From: an uncultured Pelagibacteraceae bacterium
GTDB lineage: Bacteria; Pseudomonadota; Alphaproteobacteria; Pelagibacterales; Pelagibacteraceae
Length of the DNA: 64,000 nt
Direction of reading: 5' to 3'
Assembly: GCA_902624045.1 (NCBI GenBank)
Contig: CACNVX010000002.1
Coordinates: 1 to 64,000, forward strand
In this document: positions 53,194 through 63,623 of the stretch, piece after piece
Layout of the letters: each line of letters begins with the position of its first letter
Numbering within the stretch: the first letter of the stretch is position 1
Notes under the pieces: model-generated
Database searches by the model: none
What the model saw: only the letters and a program-made list of their open reading frames with translations
What the model was told of the DNA's origin: nothing
Translations under genes and position numbers: made by a program

Positions 53194-55259
53194 TGTCAGA
53201 GTTATTTTTAGAATTATTTAGTGAAGAAATACCTTCAAATCTTCAACAAAGTTTAAGGGAAGATTTACTTAAAAGTTTTAATGATTTTTTTTTAGAAAAA
53301 TCAATTTTATTTAAAAAAAGCTCATCATACTCAACACCAAACAGACTAGTGGTATTATTTGAAGGTGTTCAAAAAAATATTGTACTAAAATCTAAGGAGA
53401 TTAAAGGTCCAAATATCAATTCAGCAGATATAGCATTAGACGGGTTTGTTAGGTCAAATAACATATTAAAAAAGGATCTCTACCAAAAGAAAACCGATAA
53501 AGGAGAATTTTATTTTTTCAAGACAAAGTCAAAAAAATTGCAGACACATGAATTGCTAGAAGAATTTATACCAATATTATTAAGTAAAATTCAATGGAAA
53601 AAATCAATGTATTGGGGAACTTTTGACCTAAATTGGGGGAGACCGTTAAAATCAATTCTAGCTGTATTTGATAAAAAAAAGTTAAATTTTAATTTTCATC
53701 ACCTGACATCTTCTAACTCAACTTTTATTGATAAAGAATTTGAGGAAAATAAAAAGTCTTTTTTAGAATTTAAAAATTATAAAAGTTTTTTTAGAAAAAT
53801 GGATATTATCGTTGATCACAATGAAAGAAAAAAGTTAATAGAAAAAAAATTCAACAACATATTAAAAAATAAAAATATTAAGATTCAACATAATCCTAGA
53901 TTACTTAACGAGGTTGTAGATTTAACAGATCAACCAAATATCCTTCTTTGCGAATTTGATAAGAAATTTCTAAATATTCCAAAAGAAATATTAATCATTA
54001 CCATGCAATACCATCAAAAATATTTTCCTATATTTGATAATAAAGAAAATATTACCAATGAGTTTTTAGTGGTTGCAAACAAAAAAGATAAAAAGGGATT
54101 AATTAAATTAGGAAATGAAAGAGTAGTTGAAGCAAGATTAAGTGATGCAGAATTTTTTTGGAAAAAAGATAAATCTCAAAATATGGTCAAAAAAGTTACT
54201 GAATTAAAATCAATGAATTATTTTAAAGGATTAGGAAGTTATTTCGATAAAGCCCAAAGAATGAGAAAATTGGGTGGAATGATATCTGATGAACTTTTAA
54301 TTAGTAAAGAAAAAGTTGAATTGTCAGCATCAGTTTGTAAAGTTGATTTATTATCGGAACTAGTGGGTGAATTTCCAGAACTCCAAGGTGTAATGGGGGG
54401 TTATTTTGCTAACGCACAAGGTTTTGATAAAGATTTAGCTTTAGCAATAAGTGAGCAATATTTACCTACAGGTTCAGGTTCAAGAGTTCCAAAAAAACCA
54501 TTTAGCATAGCCCTTTCTTTGGCAGATAAGATAGATACTTTAGTTGGTTTTTTTGGTTTAAATCAAAAGCCAACAAGTTCTAAAGATCCGTATGCTCTAA
54601 GAAGATTAGCTTTGGGGGTAATAAGAATAATAGTTGAAAATAAAAAAGATTTTAAAATAAAAGATCTAATTAATTATTCTTCAAACCTGTATTTAGATCA
54701 AGGTTTTGAAATTGATCACCAATCTTTACAAAATGAATTATCAGATTTTTTAATGGATAGATTAAAATACCACATGAAGGAGGAAAATATTAGAAATGAT
54801 ATAATTCAAGCATCAACCAGCTCTTTTAATTTAGATCAATCTGTTATTATTTTTAATAAAGCTAAACATTTAAATAAAATTATTAACAAACCAGATGGGT
54901 TAGATATTATTGCAAGCTATAAAAGAGCCTCAAACATTTTAGACAGTGAATTAAAAAATGATAAAATAGAATTATCAAATACAACTGACCCTGGTATTTT
55001 TAAAACTGAGTTAGAAAAAAACTTATTTAAAAAAATTAGTGAATTAAGGAAATATTTTTCAGATATTAATAAAGATGAAAATTATGTTCAAACATTGGAC
55101 AATCTGGCTAGTGTTAAAAGAGAGGTTTTTGACTTTTTTGACAATGTAATTGTTAACGAAGATGATCAGGTCATAAAGAAGAATAGGCTGGAACTAATCC
55201 AAATGATGTGTAAAACGTTCAACAATTATGTTAATTTTTCTCTAATCGACTCCCATTAA
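53193..55259 (+). CDS. glyS: Glycyl-tRNA synthetase beta subunit
   Basis: SELFLELFSEEIPSNLQ; NERVVEARLSDAEFFWKKDK; PFSIALSLADKIDTLVGFFGLNQKPTSSKDPYALRRLALGVIRII. Confidence 0.95.
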   Translation: MSELFLELFSEEIPSNLQQSLREDLLKSFNDFFLEKSILFKKSSSYSTPNRLVVLFEGVQKNIVLKSKEIKGPNINSADIALDGFVRSNNILKKDLYQKKTDKGEFYFFKTKSKKLQTHELLEEFIPILLSKIQWKKSMYWGTFDLNWGRPLKSILAVFDKKKLNFNFHHLTSSNSTFIDKEFEENKKSFLEFKNYKSFFRKMDIIVDHNERKKLIEKKFNNILKNKNIKIQHNPRLLNEVVDLTDQPNILLCEFDKKFLNIPKEILIITMQYHQKYFPIFDNKENITNEFLVVANKKDKKGLIKLGNERVVEARLSDAEFFWKKDKSQNMVKKVTELKSMNYFKGLGSYFDKAQRMRKLGGMISDELLISKEKVELSASVCKVDLLSELVGEFPELQGVMGGYFANAQGFDKDLALAISEQYLPTGSGSRVPKKPFSIALSLADKIDTLVGFFGLNQKPTSSKDPYALRRLALGVIRIIVENKKDFKIKDLINYSSNLYLDQGFEIDHQSLQNELSDFLMDRLKYHMKEENIRNDIIQASTSSFNLDQSVIIFNKAKHLNKIINKPDGLDIIASYKRASNILDSELKNDKIELSNTTDPGIFKTELEKNLFKKISELRKYFSDINKDENYVQTLDNLASVKREVFDFFDNVIVNEDDQVIKKNRLELIQMMCKTFNNYVNFSLIDSH

Positions 55260-57925
55260 TGAAAAAACTTATATTAAATTTTAATTCTAAGGATAGTAAA
55301 AAAATTGAAAATCCTAAAAACTTTTTAGGTGGAAAAGGTGCTAATCTTTCTGAAATGGGAAGAATGGGTCTTCCAGTGCCTCCAGGTTTTACAATATCTA
55401 CAAAAGTTTGTGAAATTTTTTATAAGGATAAAAAAAAATTAAATAAAAATTTAATTTCTCAAATTAAAAAAGAATTAAAATTAATCGAAAAAGATGTTTC
55501 TAAAAAATTTGGAGACCTAAAAAATCCACTTTTATTGTCTGTACGTTCTGGCGCAAGAGTATCAATGCCTGGTATGATGGATACTATTCTAAATTTGGGC
55601 CTGAACGATAAAACAGTTAAAGCTTTAGCAATTAAAACTTCAAATGGAAGGTTCGCTAAAGACAGTTATAGAAGATTCATTCAAATGTATGGTAATGTGG
55701 TAATGGGTGTTGAAGGTTATCATTTTGAGGAATTAATTGAAAATTACAAACTTACGAAAGGTGTTTTGTTAGATACAGATTTAGATGAGAGTGATTGGGA
55801 TGGACTAATTGAGGACTTTAAAAGAACAGTAAGAGAAAAGGCTAAAAAAGATTTTCCTCAAGATGTCTATGAACAATTACTAGGAGCAATAACTGCTGTA
55901 TTTTTATCTTGGGAAAGTAATAGAGCAAAAGTATATAGAAAACTAAATCAAATCCCAGCGGAGTGGGGAACCGCAGTAAATGTTCAATCAATGGTTTTTG
56001 GAAATATGGGTGATGATTGTGCAACAGGAGTTGTCTTTACAAGAAATCCATCAGATGGATCAAATGAAATATATGGTGAATATTTAATTAACGCGCAAGG
56101 TGAGGATGTTGTGGCAGGCACTAGAACGCCACAATATATAACAAAAAAAGCCAGGAGAGATGCCAAAGTAAAAGAATTATCAATGGAAGAATCTATGCCT
56201 AAAGTCTTTAAAGAACTTCAAAAAATTTTGAAAAAATTAGAGATGCATTACAAAGATATGCAAGACGTAGAGTTTACAGTCGAAAATAATAAATTATGGA
56301 TGCTTCAAACAAGATCAGGAAAAAGGACAGCAAAATCAGCAGTCAAAATTGCAGTTGATATGGTTAAAGAAAAATTGATTTCTAAAAAAGAAGCTGTATT
56401 AAGAATTGATCCAAACTCTTTAGATACACTTTTGCATCCTACTTTAGATGAAAAAAGTTCAATTAATGTAATAGCAAATGGATTGCCAGCATCACCTGGT
56501 GCAGCTAGTGGCAAAGTTGTGTTTACATCAGAAGAAGCTGAAAGATTAACCGCAATGATGCAAGATACAATTTTGGTAAGAGTGGAAACCTCTCCAGAAG
56601 ATATACAAGGAATGCATGCTGCTAAAGGAATTTTGACTGCAAGGGGAGGAATGACAAGTCATGCGGCTGTTGTTGCAAGAGGTATGGGCAGGCCATGTGT
56701 TTCAGGATCGAGTGAAATTGATATAAACTATGAAAATAAGTCTTTTAAAACTTCTTCAATGGAGATTAAAGAAGGAGACATAATCACTATTGATGGCTCA
56801 ACTGGAAGAATTATTTCCGGAAGTGTTTCAACTGTGAAGCCTGAAATATCTGGTGATTTTTCCAAGTTAATGTCTTGGGCAGATAGCTTTAGGAAATTAA
56901 GAGTAAGAACAAATTCTGAGACACCAAAAGACACCAAAACAGCAAAAGATTTTGGTGCAGAGGGAATTGGATTATGTAGAACTGAACATATGTTTTTTGA
57001 TGAAGAACGAATTTTGTCTGTAAGAGAAATGATATTATCTAAAACGAAAGATGACAGAGCAATAGCATTACAAAAACTGTTACCACATCAAAGAAAAGAT
57101 TTTATAGATATCTTTAAAATCATGAGTGGATTACCAGTCACAGTTAGATTGTTGGACCCACCATTACATGAATTTTTACCACGCACAGAAAAGGAAATTA
57201 ATGAGGTTGCTAGTATAGTTAATCTCCCAATTAAAGAGATTGAGTCAAGAATTGAAGAGCTACATGAGCAAAATCCTATGTTAGGTCATAGAGGCTGTCG
57301 TCTTGGAATATCTTTTCCTGAAATTTACGAGATGCAATGTAAAGCAATATTTGAAGCTTTAGCACACCTTAAAAAAAGTAAAATTAAATCTGCATTTCCT
57401 GAAATAATGATACCTTTGGTATCTACAGAGGCCGAGATAAAAATAATGAAAGATTTAGTAATTAGAACCGCAAGTAAAGTTCAACATGAACATAAATTAA
57501 AAATAGAATTTTTAGTAGGAACGATGATTGAATTACCTAGAGCAGCAATAAAAGCAAAGGAAATTGCTAAGCATGCAGAGTTCTTTAGTTTTGGAACAAA
57601 TGATTTAACTCAGACTACTTTTGGAATCAGTAGAGATGATAGTGGTAAATTTTTAAATGATTATTTAGAAAACAAAATATTTTCTGTTGATCCTTTTGTT
57701 TCAATAGATGAAGGAGTTTCAGATTTAGTTGAAATAGCGGTAGAAAAAGGAAGAAAACAAAATAAAAATCTTAAACTAGGTATTTGTGGAGAGCATGGAG
57801 GAGATCCGCATAGCATTTCTTTTTGTGCAAGAGCAGGATTGAATTATGTTTCTTGTTCACCTTATAGAGTTCCTGTTGCAAGGCTAGCTGCCGCTCAAGC
57901 TGAAATTAAAAAAAAATTAAATTAA
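55259..57925 (+). CDS. ppdK: Pyruvate, phosphate dikinase
   Basis: FLGGKGANLSEMGRMGLPVPPGFTIST, GILTARGGMTSHAAVVARGMGRPCVSG, AEGIGLCRTEHMFF, LGICGEHGGDPHSISFCARAGLNYVSCSPYRVPVARLAAAQA. Confidence 0.98.
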   Translation: MKKLILNFNSKDSKKIENPKNFLGGKGANLSEMGRMGLPVPPGFTISTKVCEIFYKDKKKLNKNLISQIKKELKLIEKDVSKKFGDLKNPLLLSVRSGARVSMPGMMDTILNLGLNDKTVKALAIKTSNGRFAKDSYRRFIQMYGNVVMGVEGYHFEELIENYKLTKGVLLDTDLDESDWDGLIEDFKRTVREKAKKDFPQDVYEQLLGAITAVFLSWESNRAKVYRKLNQIPAEWGTAVNVQSMVFGNMGDDCATGVVFTRNPSDGSNEIYGEYLINAQGEDVVAGTRTPQYITKKARRDAKVKELSMEESMPKVFKELQKILKKLEMHYKDMQDVEFTVENNKLWMLQTRSGKRTAKSAVKIAVDMVKEKLISKKEAVLRIDPNSLDTLLHPTLDEKSSINVIANGLPASPGAASGKVVFTSEEAERLTAMMQDTILVRVETSPEDIQGMHAAKGILTARGGMTSHAAVVARGMGRPCVSGSSEIDINYENKSFKTSSMEIKEGDIITIDGSTGRIISGSVSTVKPEISGDFSKLMSWADSFRKLRVRTNSETPKDTKTAKDFGAEGIGLCRTEHMFFDEERILSVREMILSKTKDDRAIALQKLLPHQRKDFIDIFKIMSGLPVTVRLLDPPLHEFLPRTEKEINEVASIVNLPIKEIESRIEELHEQNPMLGHRGCRLGISFPEIYEMQCKAIFEALAHLKKSKIKSAFPEIMIPLVSTEAEIKIMKDLVIRTASKVQHEHKLKIEFLVGTMIELPRAAIKAKEIAKHAEFFSFGTNDLTQTTFGISRDDSGKFLNDYLENKIFSVDPFVSIDEGVSDLVEIAVEKGRKQNKNLKLGICGEHGGDPHSISFCARAGLNYVSCSPYRVPVARLAAAQAEIKKKLN

Positions 57926-58187
57926 GAGGGGCGTTCTGTTGCCAGGTGCCCCAGACCCCGTTTGCTTAATTAACTAAGTTAATTAGGCAGCAAGTGCGTA
58001 ACTTTCGTTAGCAATTATAAATTAGCCCGTTACGGTGGAACAATCCCGAACGAAAGAATAGCCTTTAGTCACCCGTCGAATCTATTTCACCCCCATAAGT
58101 TGCAATGGTGGAGGTGGTGGGTACTGCCCCCACGTCCGCAATGGTTATTACGAAATTCGTTTATCGTCGTAGTTGGAAATCCAACGA
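57926..58187 (-). ncRNA. ssrA: tmRNA, two-piece circularly permuted form: acceptor piece about 58187-58106, linker 58105-58095, coding piece about 58094-57928
   Basis: On the minus strand, GGACGTGGGGGCAGTACCCACCACCTCCACCA (T-arm/CCA end) precedes GGGGGTGAAATAGATTCGACGGG (tmRNA 5' end); the GGGGGTG/CACCTCC acceptor stem pairs. Tag ORF GCTAACGAAAGTTACGCACTTGCTGCCTAA = ANESYALAA* at 58012-57983, followed by a TAATTAACTTAGTTAATTA hairpin. Confidence 0.93.
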
Positions 58188-58191
58188 TATT

Positions 58192-58219
58192 AATATAAAA
58201 GTAATTACAACAGATTCAA
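58192..58219 (-). promoter_or_regulatory. Candidate sigma-70 promoter for ssrA
   Basis: Minus strand TTGAAT-16 nt-TATATT (58219-58214 and 58197-58192), just upstream of the acceptor piece. Confidence 0.5.
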
Positions 58220-58227
58220 TAACAATC

Positions 58228-59175
58228 ATGAAATTAACTAAAGAACAGCAAGAAGAGATAAAGAACCAACAATCACAAAGCAATCTAACTAAAAGAGTAA
58301 CGGCACCAGACCTTGAAAAAATCTTATATGAGGCAATTCCAGCTTTAGATCATGGCTTTGTAAGGGTAGTTGATTATATGGGTGATGATACATCAATAGT
58401 TCAGTCAGCCAGAGTATCGTACGGAAAAGGAACAAAACAAGTTTCGACTGACAAAGGTTTAATTAAATATTTGATGAGGCACTGGCACAGCACACCATTT
58501 GAAATGTGTGAAATTAAATATCATGTTAAGCTTCCAATATTTATTGCGAGACAATGGATTAGGCATAGAACTGCAAATGTTAATGAATATTCCGCAAGAT
58601 ATTCTATTTTAGATAAAGAATTTTATTTGCCATCACAAGAAAATTTAGCTGCTCAATCAACTAGTAACCGACAGGGGAGAGGAGATGTTTTGGAAGGAAA
58701 ACAGGCAGAGGAGGTCTTAGAACTTTTAAAAAGTGATGCAGAGAGAACTTACGATAATTATGAGACTATGCTTAATGAAAGATTTGATGGATCAACAATT
58801 GACCAAAATAAAAAAGGTTTAGCGAGAGAGCTTGCAAGAATGAATTTAACATTAAATACTTATACTCAATGGTATTGGAAAACTGATTTGTTAAATTTAA
58901 TGAATTTTCTAAGATTAAGAGCTGATAGTCATGCACAATATGAAATTAGAGTTTATGCAGATATAATGTTGAATACTGTAAAAAGATGGGTTCCAATTAC
59001 ATATGATGCTTTTATAGATTATAGGGTAGGTGGTACGGAGGTTTCTGCAAAAGGAAAAGTAATCATACAAAAACTTATTAAGGGTGAAAATGTAGAAGTT
59101 GAAAGTTCAGGGCTGTCTAAAAGAGAGTGGAATGAATTGATGGTTGCTTTTGATCTTAAAGATAAGTTGATTTAA
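58228..59175 (+). CDS. thyX: FAD-dependent thymidylate synthase ThyX
   Basis: [22 protein letters not shown] ThyX motif. The supplied start (58105) runs through tmRNA; the ATG at 58228 ([10 protein letters not shown]) is more likely. Confidence 0.95.
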   Translation: MKLTKEQQEEIKNQQSQSNLTKRVTAPDLEKILYEAIPALDHGFVRVVDYMGDDTSIVQSARVSYGKGTKQVSTDKGLIKYLMRHWHSTPFEMCEIKYHVKLPIFIARQWIRHRTANVNEYSARYSILDKEFYLPSQENLAAQSTSNRQGRGDVLEGKQAEEVLELLKSDAERTYDNYETMLNERFDGSTIDQNKKGLARELARMNLTLNTYTQWYWKTDLLNLMNFLRLRADSHAQYEIRVYADIMLNTVKRWVPITYDAFIDYRVGGTEVSAKGKVIIQKLIKGENVEVESSGLSKREWNELMVAFDLKDKLI

Positions 59176-60031
59176 TTTTTTCAGCAAAATTTAAATAAAT
59201 TTTTGAAATTTCATGTTCTGGATTAGCTTCAACTATAGGCTTTCCTTCATCACCCATTTTACCAACTTCAGGATTAATAGGTATTTCACCTAAAAATTCT
59301 TTTTTAAATTCCCCAGCTGTTTTTTTAACTCCTCCTTCACCAAAAATTTTATATTTCTTTCCATCGTCCCCAGTAAAAAAACTCATATTGTCTACTAAAC
59401 CTAAAATTTTAACTCCAAGTTTATCAAACATTCTAATACCTCTTTTAACATCTAAAAGAGCTACTTCTTGAGGTGTGCTCACAATTATTGCACCATCCAT
59501 TTTTATTTCTTGTGAAAATGTTAGTTGAGTGTCACCAGTTCCTGGAGGCATATCAACTATTATAAAGTCTAAATCTTTCCATTTTACTTTTTGTGTAAAA
59601 GTTTTAATTGCGCTTGTTACCATAGGGCCCCGCCATATCATTGGGGTTTGTTGATCTGTTAAAAATCCGATTGACATGCATTGAATTTCGTATTTTGTTA
59701 TTGGCTCTAATTTTTGACCATCACTTTTTGGTTTTTCATTAATATCAAACATTTTGGGAATAGATGGACCATAAATATCTGCATCTAATAGACCAACTTT
59801 ACATCCTATTTTTTTAAGAGCTATCGCAAGATTCGTTGCAAAAGTAGATTTTCCAACCCCACCTTTTGCACTAGAGACTGCAATCGTAAACTTGGTTCCA
59901 AGTATTGGATTTTTAGTGAATTTTTTAGGCTGTAGCTTCTTTTTCATTGCGGCACTTAGTTCTCGCTTTTTATCGCTCATCAAACTATCATTACTTGTTT
60001 TTTCCAATAAAGACACTATATAAGTTCGCAT
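59156..60031 (-). CDS. mrp: Mrp/NBP35-family iron-sulfur carrier ATPase (ApbC), short N-terminus
   Basis: [66 protein letters not shown]. Start may instead be the internal Met at about 59980. Confidence 0.93.
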   Translation of the reverse strand: MRTYIVSLLEKTSNDSLMSDKKRELSAAMKKKLQPKKFTKNPILGTKFTIAVSSAKGGVGKSTFATNLAIALKKIGCKVGLLDADIYGPSIPKMFDINEKPKSDGQKLEPITKYEIQCMSIGFLTDQQTPMIWRGPMVTSAIKTFTQKVKWKDLDFIIVDMPPGTGDTQLTFSQEIKMDGAIIVSTPQEVALLDVKRGIRMFDKLGVKILGLVDNMSFFTGDDGKKYKIFGEGGVKKTAGEFKKEFLGEIPINPEVGKMGDEGKPIVEANPEHEISKIYLNFAEKIKSTYL

Positions 60032-61138
60032 ATGTCAGATGATTTTAGAGGTAGAGGTGGAAGCCCATGGGGAGCTCCTCCAGGAGGAGGTAGCGGTGGT
60101 AATGGTTCAGGTAGAGGTCCAACCCCCCCCAATATTGACGAAATTATAAAAGAAATTCAAGATAAGATAAAAAGATTTTTACCTGGAGGAAAATCTTCAG
60201 GAGGTAAATCTATAAGCCTGATTTTATTAGTTTTGGCATTTGTATGGTTGGCTAGCGGTCTTTATAGAGTGCTTCCAGATGAGCAAGGTGTAGTTTTAAG
60301 ATTTGGAAAGTTTGTAAAAACAACTCAACCAGGTTTAAATTATCATATACCTTTTCCAGTAGAAACTGTTCAAACACCTAAAGTAACAAAAGTTAATAGA
60401 ATGGATATTGGATTTAGATCTGAAAGGGATAGTGGCTTTTCTACAGGTGGCGGAGTGGCAGACGTACCACAAGAAAGTTTAATGTTAACTGGAGATGAAA
60501 ATATAGTTAACATAGATTTTTCAGTATTCTGGGTAATTAAAGATGCTGGAAATTTCTTATTTAAAATTCAAGATCCAGAAGGAACTGTCAAAGCTGCAGC
60601 AGAAACTGCAATGAGAGAAGTAATTGCTAAAAGTGCTATTCAGCCAATTTTAACAGAGGGAAGATCTAAAATTGAGGTTGAAACACAAGCAATTATCCAA
60701 ACAATTTTAGACGATTATGAAAGTGGAATTCAAATAACTCAAGTTCAAACTCAAAAAGCTGATCCACCAGATCAAGTGATTGATGCATTTAGAGATGTGC
60801 AAGCTGCAAGAGCTGATATGGAAAGGTCTAAAAACGAAGCCGAAGCTTACGCTAATGATGTTATACCAAGAGCACGAGGAGAAGCTCAAAAAATTTTACA
60901 AGCAGCTGAAGCATATAAAAAAGAAGTGGTAGCAAAAGCAGAGGGAGAGGCAAGTAGATTTATTGCTATTTACAGTGAGTATAAAAATGCAAAAGCAGTG
61001 ACACAGGAAAGAATGTACTTAGAAACTATGGAAAAAGTTTTAGCAGATATCGATAAAGTAATTATAGAAAAAAATGCAGGATCAGGTGTTGTCCCTTACT
61101 TACCATTGCCTGAATTAAAAAAGAAAGCGACAAATTAA
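60032..61138 (+). CDS. hflK: Membrane protease modulator HflK
   Basis: Gly-rich N-terminus, TM helix, LPDEQGVVLRFGKFVKTTQPGLNYHIPFPVETV, AYANDVIPRARGEAQKILQAAEAYK. Confidence 0.95.
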   Translation: MSDDFRGRGGSPWGAPPGGGSGGNGSGRGPTPPNIDEIIKEIQDKIKRFLPGGKSSGGKSISLILLVLAFVWLASGLYRVLPDEQGVVLRFGKFVKTTQPGLNYHIPFPVETVQTPKVTKVNRMDIGFRSERDSGFSTGGGVADVPQESLMLTGDENIVNIDFSVFWVIKDAGNFLFKIQDPEGTVKAAAETAMREVIAKSAIQPILTEGRSKIEVETQAIIQTILDDYESGIQITQVQTQKADPPDQVIDAFRDVQAARADMERSKNEAEAYANDVIPRARGEAQKILQAAEAYKKEVVAKAEGEASRFIAIYSEYKNAKAVTQERMYLETMEKVLADIDKVIIEKNAGSGVVPYLPLPELKKKATN

Positions 61139-61139
61139 A

Positions 61140-62012
61140 ATGAAAGCTGGAAAAGTATTGGTTGGATTATTAGTAGCAATAGGTGTTGTAGCTTACTTGT
61201 CAGTGATTATAGTTAAAGAGGTTAATCAAGCGATTATTCTTCAATTTGGTGATCCAAAGAGAATTATAATGAAACCGGGATTAAACTTTAAAATTCCTTT
61301 CATTCAAAATGTAGTCTATCTGGACAAAAGAATTTTAAATTTGGATGCTCCACCAGAAGAGGTTATTGCATCTGATCAGAAAAGATTAATTGTTGATGCG
61401 TTCGCAAGATTTCAGATCATAGATCCATTAAAATTTTATATTTCAGTTGGAAATGAGAGAGTTGCAAGATCAAGATTATCTACAATTATTAACTCAAGAA
61501 TTAGAAATGTATTAGGACAAGAAGAATTACAAACTTTATTATCAAAAGATAGATCCAAACAAATGGCTTTGATTAAAGAGGGTGTAAATAATGAGGCTCA
61601 GAACTTTGGAATAAATATTGTTGATGTTAGAATTAAAAGAGCAGATCTTCCACAAGCGAATAGTGATGCGATCTATAGAAGGATGCAAACCGAAAGAGAG
61701 AGAGAAGCTAAAGAGTTTAGAGCGAAGGGTGCAGAAATGGCCGTAACTATTACATCAACTGCTGATAAAGAAGTCACAGTAATTTTGGCTGATGCACAAA
61801 AACAATCAGAGATAATGAAAGGAGAAGGTGATGGTTTGAGAAATAAAATATTTGCCGACGCCTTTGGTCAAGATCCTGAATTTTTTGCATTTTATAGGGC
61901 TATGCAAGCATATGAAAAAGCTTTAATTGGAGGTGAAACATCTTTAATTTTGTCACCTGATAGTGAGTTTTTCAAATTTTTTGGAAATATAAAACCTGAA
62001 ATCCAACAATAA
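61140..62012 (+). CDS. hflC: Protease modulator HflC
   Basis: VVKEVNQAIILQFGDPKRII-type SPFH start; NSRIRNVLGQEELQTLLSKDR; RMQTEREREAKEFRAKGAE. Confidence 0.95.
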   Translation: MKAGKVLVGLLVAIGVVAYLSVIIVKEVNQAIILQFGDPKRIIMKPGLNFKIPFIQNVVYLDKRILNLDAPPEEVIASDQKRLIVDAFARFQIIDPLKFYISVGNERVARSRLSTIINSRIRNVLGQEELQTLLSKDRSKQMALIKEGVNNEAQNFGINIVDVRIKRADLPQANSDAIYRRMQTEREREAKEFRAKGAEMAVTITSTADKEVTVILADAQKQSEIMKGEGDGLRNKIFADAFGQDPEFFAFYRAMQAYEKALIGGETSLILSPDSEFFKFFGNIKPEIQQ

Positions 62013-62018
62013 ATCTTA

Positions 62019-62204
62019 ATGCGTGAGCTAGTCATAGCTTTTGGTCTTTTCTTATTTATTGAGGGAATTTTGTACGCCTTATTTCCAGCAAAAATGAAAA
62101 GTATGTTAAAAAAATTAGAACTTGTGAAAGATAGCCAACTGCGATCAGGTGGACTTATTTTTGCGGCAATAGGTTTTGTAATTATTTATTACATTAAGAG
62201 CTAA
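62019..62204 (+). CDS. DUF2065 family small membrane protein
   Basis: MRELVIAFGLFLFIEGILYALFPAKMKSMLKKLELVKDSQLRSGGLIFAAIGFVIIYYIKS; downstream of hflC. Confidence 0.85.
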   Translation: MRELVIAFGLFLFIEGILYALFPAKMKSMLKKLELVKDSQLRSGGLIFAAIGFVIIYYIKS

Positions 62205-62205
62205 T

Positions 62206-63621
62206 ATGAGAAAAATTAAAATAATATTTTTAACGATAATTTTTTCATTAACTTTTTCACTGAGTGCAAACTCTAAAACAGTGCCTGCTTCATTTGCAGA
62301 CCTTGCAGAAAAATTAATGCCATCTGTGGTCAATATTTCTACTACAACAACTGTGGTAACTAATACTAATCCATTTCCTTTTCAATTTCCTCCGGGATCT
62401 CCTTTTGAAGATATGTTTAAAGAATTTGGGACTCCTCAAGAAAGACAATCAGCTGCGCTAGGTTCTGGGTTTATAATTGATGAGAAAGGAATTGTAATTA
62501 CAAATAATCACGTAATTCAAGATGCTGACGATATTATTGTTAGAGTAAATGGCGATCAAGAATTTAAAGCAAAGGTTTTAGGCGCTGATCCTCTTATGGA
62601 TATAGCTGTTTTACAACTAGAAACAGATGAAAAGTTTGTACCGGTCGAATTTGGAAACTCTGATAAAGCAAGAATTGGTGATTGGGTTTTAGCTATTGGA
62701 AATCCATTTGGTCTTGGTGGAACCGTAACCGCTGGAATTATATCAGCAAGAAACAGATCAATTGGTTTATCAAGATATGAAGATTTTATACAAACAGACG
62801 CTTCTATTAACTCAGGAAATTCAGGTGGGCCATTATTTGATATGGATGGAAATGTAATTGGAATTAATACAGCAATTCTTGGACGTAATGGTTCTATTGG
62901 AATTGGATTTTCAATACCATCAAACAGTGCTCAAATTGTAATTAAACAATTAATTGAATTTGGTGAAACAAAAAGAGGTTGGCTTGGTGTAAGAATTCAA
63001 GATGTAACAAAAGAAATTGCTGATGTTGAAAAATTAGATAAAGCAAGAGGAGCATTAGTTGCTAGTGTTGCAGAAAATAGTCCATCAGAAAAAGCAGGAA
63101 TACAAGCTGGTGACATTATATTAGAATTTAATGGAGAAAAAATAAACCAAATGAAAGAACTTCCAGCAATTGTAGCAAGAACAGAAGTTGGAAAAAAAGT
63201 TGAAGTTAAAGTTTGGAGAGATAAAAAAGAGATTACTAAAAATGTTATTTTAGGAAGGCTAGAAACTTCAGATGATTTTAAAATAAGTAAAAATCAAGAA
63301 AATAAAAAACAAAATAATGAAGAAATAATTGAAAGTTTAAGAATTGCAGTAAGACCACTAACTAAAGAAGATATTAAAAACAGAAATTTACCAAATCAGA
63401 CAACAGGACTTGTTATAACAAAAATTGCAAACAACAGCCCTTTAGCAAATTCAATAGAGCTCAATAGTGTTATTATTGAAGCTCAAAAGAAAAAAATTAG
63501 ATCAGTCAATGACTTAAAAGATATTACAAAAGAAGTTCTTAATTCAAATCAAAAGACAGTTTTACTCGCAATCTATAATAATCAAAATCAAAGACGATAC
63601 ATTGGTGTTAAGCTAGACTAA
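62206..63621 (+). CDS. Do/DegP-like periplasmic serine protease with PDZ domains
   Basis: GSGFIIDEKGIVITNNHVIQDADDI, ADPLMDIAVLQLE, FIQTDASINSGNSGGPLFDMDGNVIGINTAI, PDZ GWLGVRIQDV. Confidence 0.96.
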   Translation: MRKIKIIFLTIIFSLTFSLSANSKTVPASFADLAEKLMPSVVNISTTTTVVTNTNPFPFQFPPGSPFEDMFKEFGTPQERQSAALGSGFIIDEKGIVITNNHVIQDADDIIVRVNGDQEFKAKVLGADPLMDIAVLQLETDEKFVPVEFGNSDKARIGDWVLAIGNPFGLGGTVTAGIISARNRSIGLSRYEDFIQTDASINSGNSGGPLFDMDGNVIGINTAILGRNGSIGIGFSIPSNSAQIVIKQLIEFGETKRGWLGVRIQDVTKEIADVEKLDKARGALVASVAENSPSEKAGIQAGDIILEFNGEKINQMKELPAIVARTEVGKKVEVKVWRDKKEITKNVILGRLETSDDFKISKNQENKKQNNEEIIESLRIAVRPLTKEDIKNRNLPNQTTGLVITKIANNSPLANSIELNSVIIEAQKKKIRSVNDLKDITKEVLNSNQKTVLLAIYNNQNQRRYIGVKLD

Positions 63622-63623
63622 TA

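Noticed and set aside
58105-58227. N-terminal extension of the ThyX ORF ([14 protein letters not shown]...)
   Set aside because: This is the tmRNA acceptor piece read antisense; the ThyX start is at 58228.
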